Shown: in pieces, positions 63,630-64,000 of the stretch | How positions within the stretch are numbered: position 1 is the first letter of the stretch | Layout: the number at the start of each line of letters is the position of its first letter | NCBI RefSeq assembly: GCF_004114995.1 | Contig: NZ_SDJP01000005.1 | Location: 1 to 64,000, forward strand | Source: Halorubrum amylolyticum | Lineage (GTDB): Archaea > Halobacteriota > Halobacteria > Halobacteriales > Haloferacaceae | Reading direction: 5' to 3' | Length of the DNA: 64,000 nt | Position numbers and translations under genes: made by a program | The notes under the pieces: model-generated | Databases searched by the model: none | What the model saw: only the letters and a program-made list of their open reading frames with translations | What the model was told of the DNA's origin: nothing

Positions 63630-64000
63630 CTAGTCGTTACCAACGCTGAATTGTTCGTATTCTTTCACTGTATTCAACACAACACTTGTATTCGATTCTT
63701 GGACATCTGCATCAGTCAATATGCGTTTGATCTGGTCGTTCATATCATCTGTATTCAGGAATTTTCCAATTGCGATGATGTCATAGTCCCCCGTCGTCTC
63801 GTAGACGCTCACGATCTGCGATTCATTGTGAAGCGCTTCCGTAATATCCGGGAGTCCAGGCCCCTCAACCTTCAGCTGGAGAATTGCGGTCACGTCGTAG
63901 CCGAGCCGCTCATAGTTGACAATTGGAGAATACCCTTCAATAGCACCGGCCTCCTCCAGATCGTTCAGATGGTTCGAAACTGTCGTTACAGACACATCGA
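63630..64000 (-). CDS. Lrp/AsnC-family regulator (5' end outside window)
   Basis: The frame is open to the right edge. The visible part begins in the recognition helix ([20 protein letters not shown]), continues [20 protein letters not shown], and then forms the RAM ligand-binding domain ([40 protein letters not shown]). It probably regulates amino-acid metabolism. About 25-40 residues of the N-terminus lie beyond the window. Confidence 0.88.
   Translation of the reverse strand, partial: DVSVTTVSNHLNDLEEAGAIEGYSPIVNYERLGYDVTAILQLKVEGPGLPDITEALHNESQIVSVYETTGDYDIIAIGKFLNTDDMNDQIKRILTDADVQESNTSVVLNTVKEYEQFSVGND

Overview
The window is haloarchaeal DNA (class Halobacteria). The coding sequences are GC-rich and encode strongly acidic proteins. 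Several genes have a TATA box about 25-33 bases before the start codon, as expected for leaderless archaeal transcripts. It also carries families typical of haloarchaea: RdfA, the archaea-specific SMC-related protein, a bacterio-opsin-activator (Bat) regulator, and many ISH-type insertion sequences. No rRNA, tRNA or CRISPR array was found.

Layout. 1-2.8 kb: two related IS4-type transposases, the first cut by the window edge, then about 1.4 kb without a convincing gene. 4.2-11.5 kb: a housekeeping-like block with etfBA, a VOC protein, a hypothetical protein, ribL, panD, an MBL-fold hydrolase, a cupin and a BtrH-like protein. 11.5-32.2 kb: a catabolic island for CoA thioesters, cut up by insertion-sequence debris. 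It holds a thiolase-like/DUF35 pair, an acyl-CoA ligase, two crotonases and a six-gene operon (acyl-CoA dehydrogenase, thiolase-like protein, DUF35 protein, two hotdog proteins, a double CaiB CoA-transferase). 32.3-36 kb: more nested transposons. 36.2-38.4 kb: a membrane FeS protein of the type that re-oxidises ETF. 38.8-41.4 kb: IS remnants and an IS110 element. 41.4-42.1 kb: an IclR regulator with three candidate operators upstream. 42.7-49.8 kb: a replicon-like or integrated-element block with rdfA, the SMC-related gene, a tyrosine recombinase, a cluster of CTAAG repeats, parA and a small partner gene. 49.9-52.1 kb: a truncated TnpB, a broken lipoprotein gene and an intact IS630-type element. 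52.2-64 kb: SDR, two MFS transporters, hemD, deoxyhypusine synthase, a small zinc protein coupled to glutamate dehydrogenase, a Bat-type sensor, and an Lrp/AsnC regulator running off the right edge.

How the genes fit together. The ligase or the CoA-transferase would activate an acid. The acyl-CoA dehydrogenase would oxidise it and pass electrons to EtfBA, which the membrane FeS protein would re-oxidise into the quinone pool. A hotdog heteromer or a crotonase would hydrate the double bond. The thiolase-like/DUF35 pairs lack both thiolase cysteines and so would cleave by a retro-aldol reaction. This order matches the bacterial steroid side-chain module (ChsE/ChsH1/ChsH2/Ltp2) and is the strongest candidate for an undescribed haloarchaeal pathway. 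The substrate cannot be read from the sequence.
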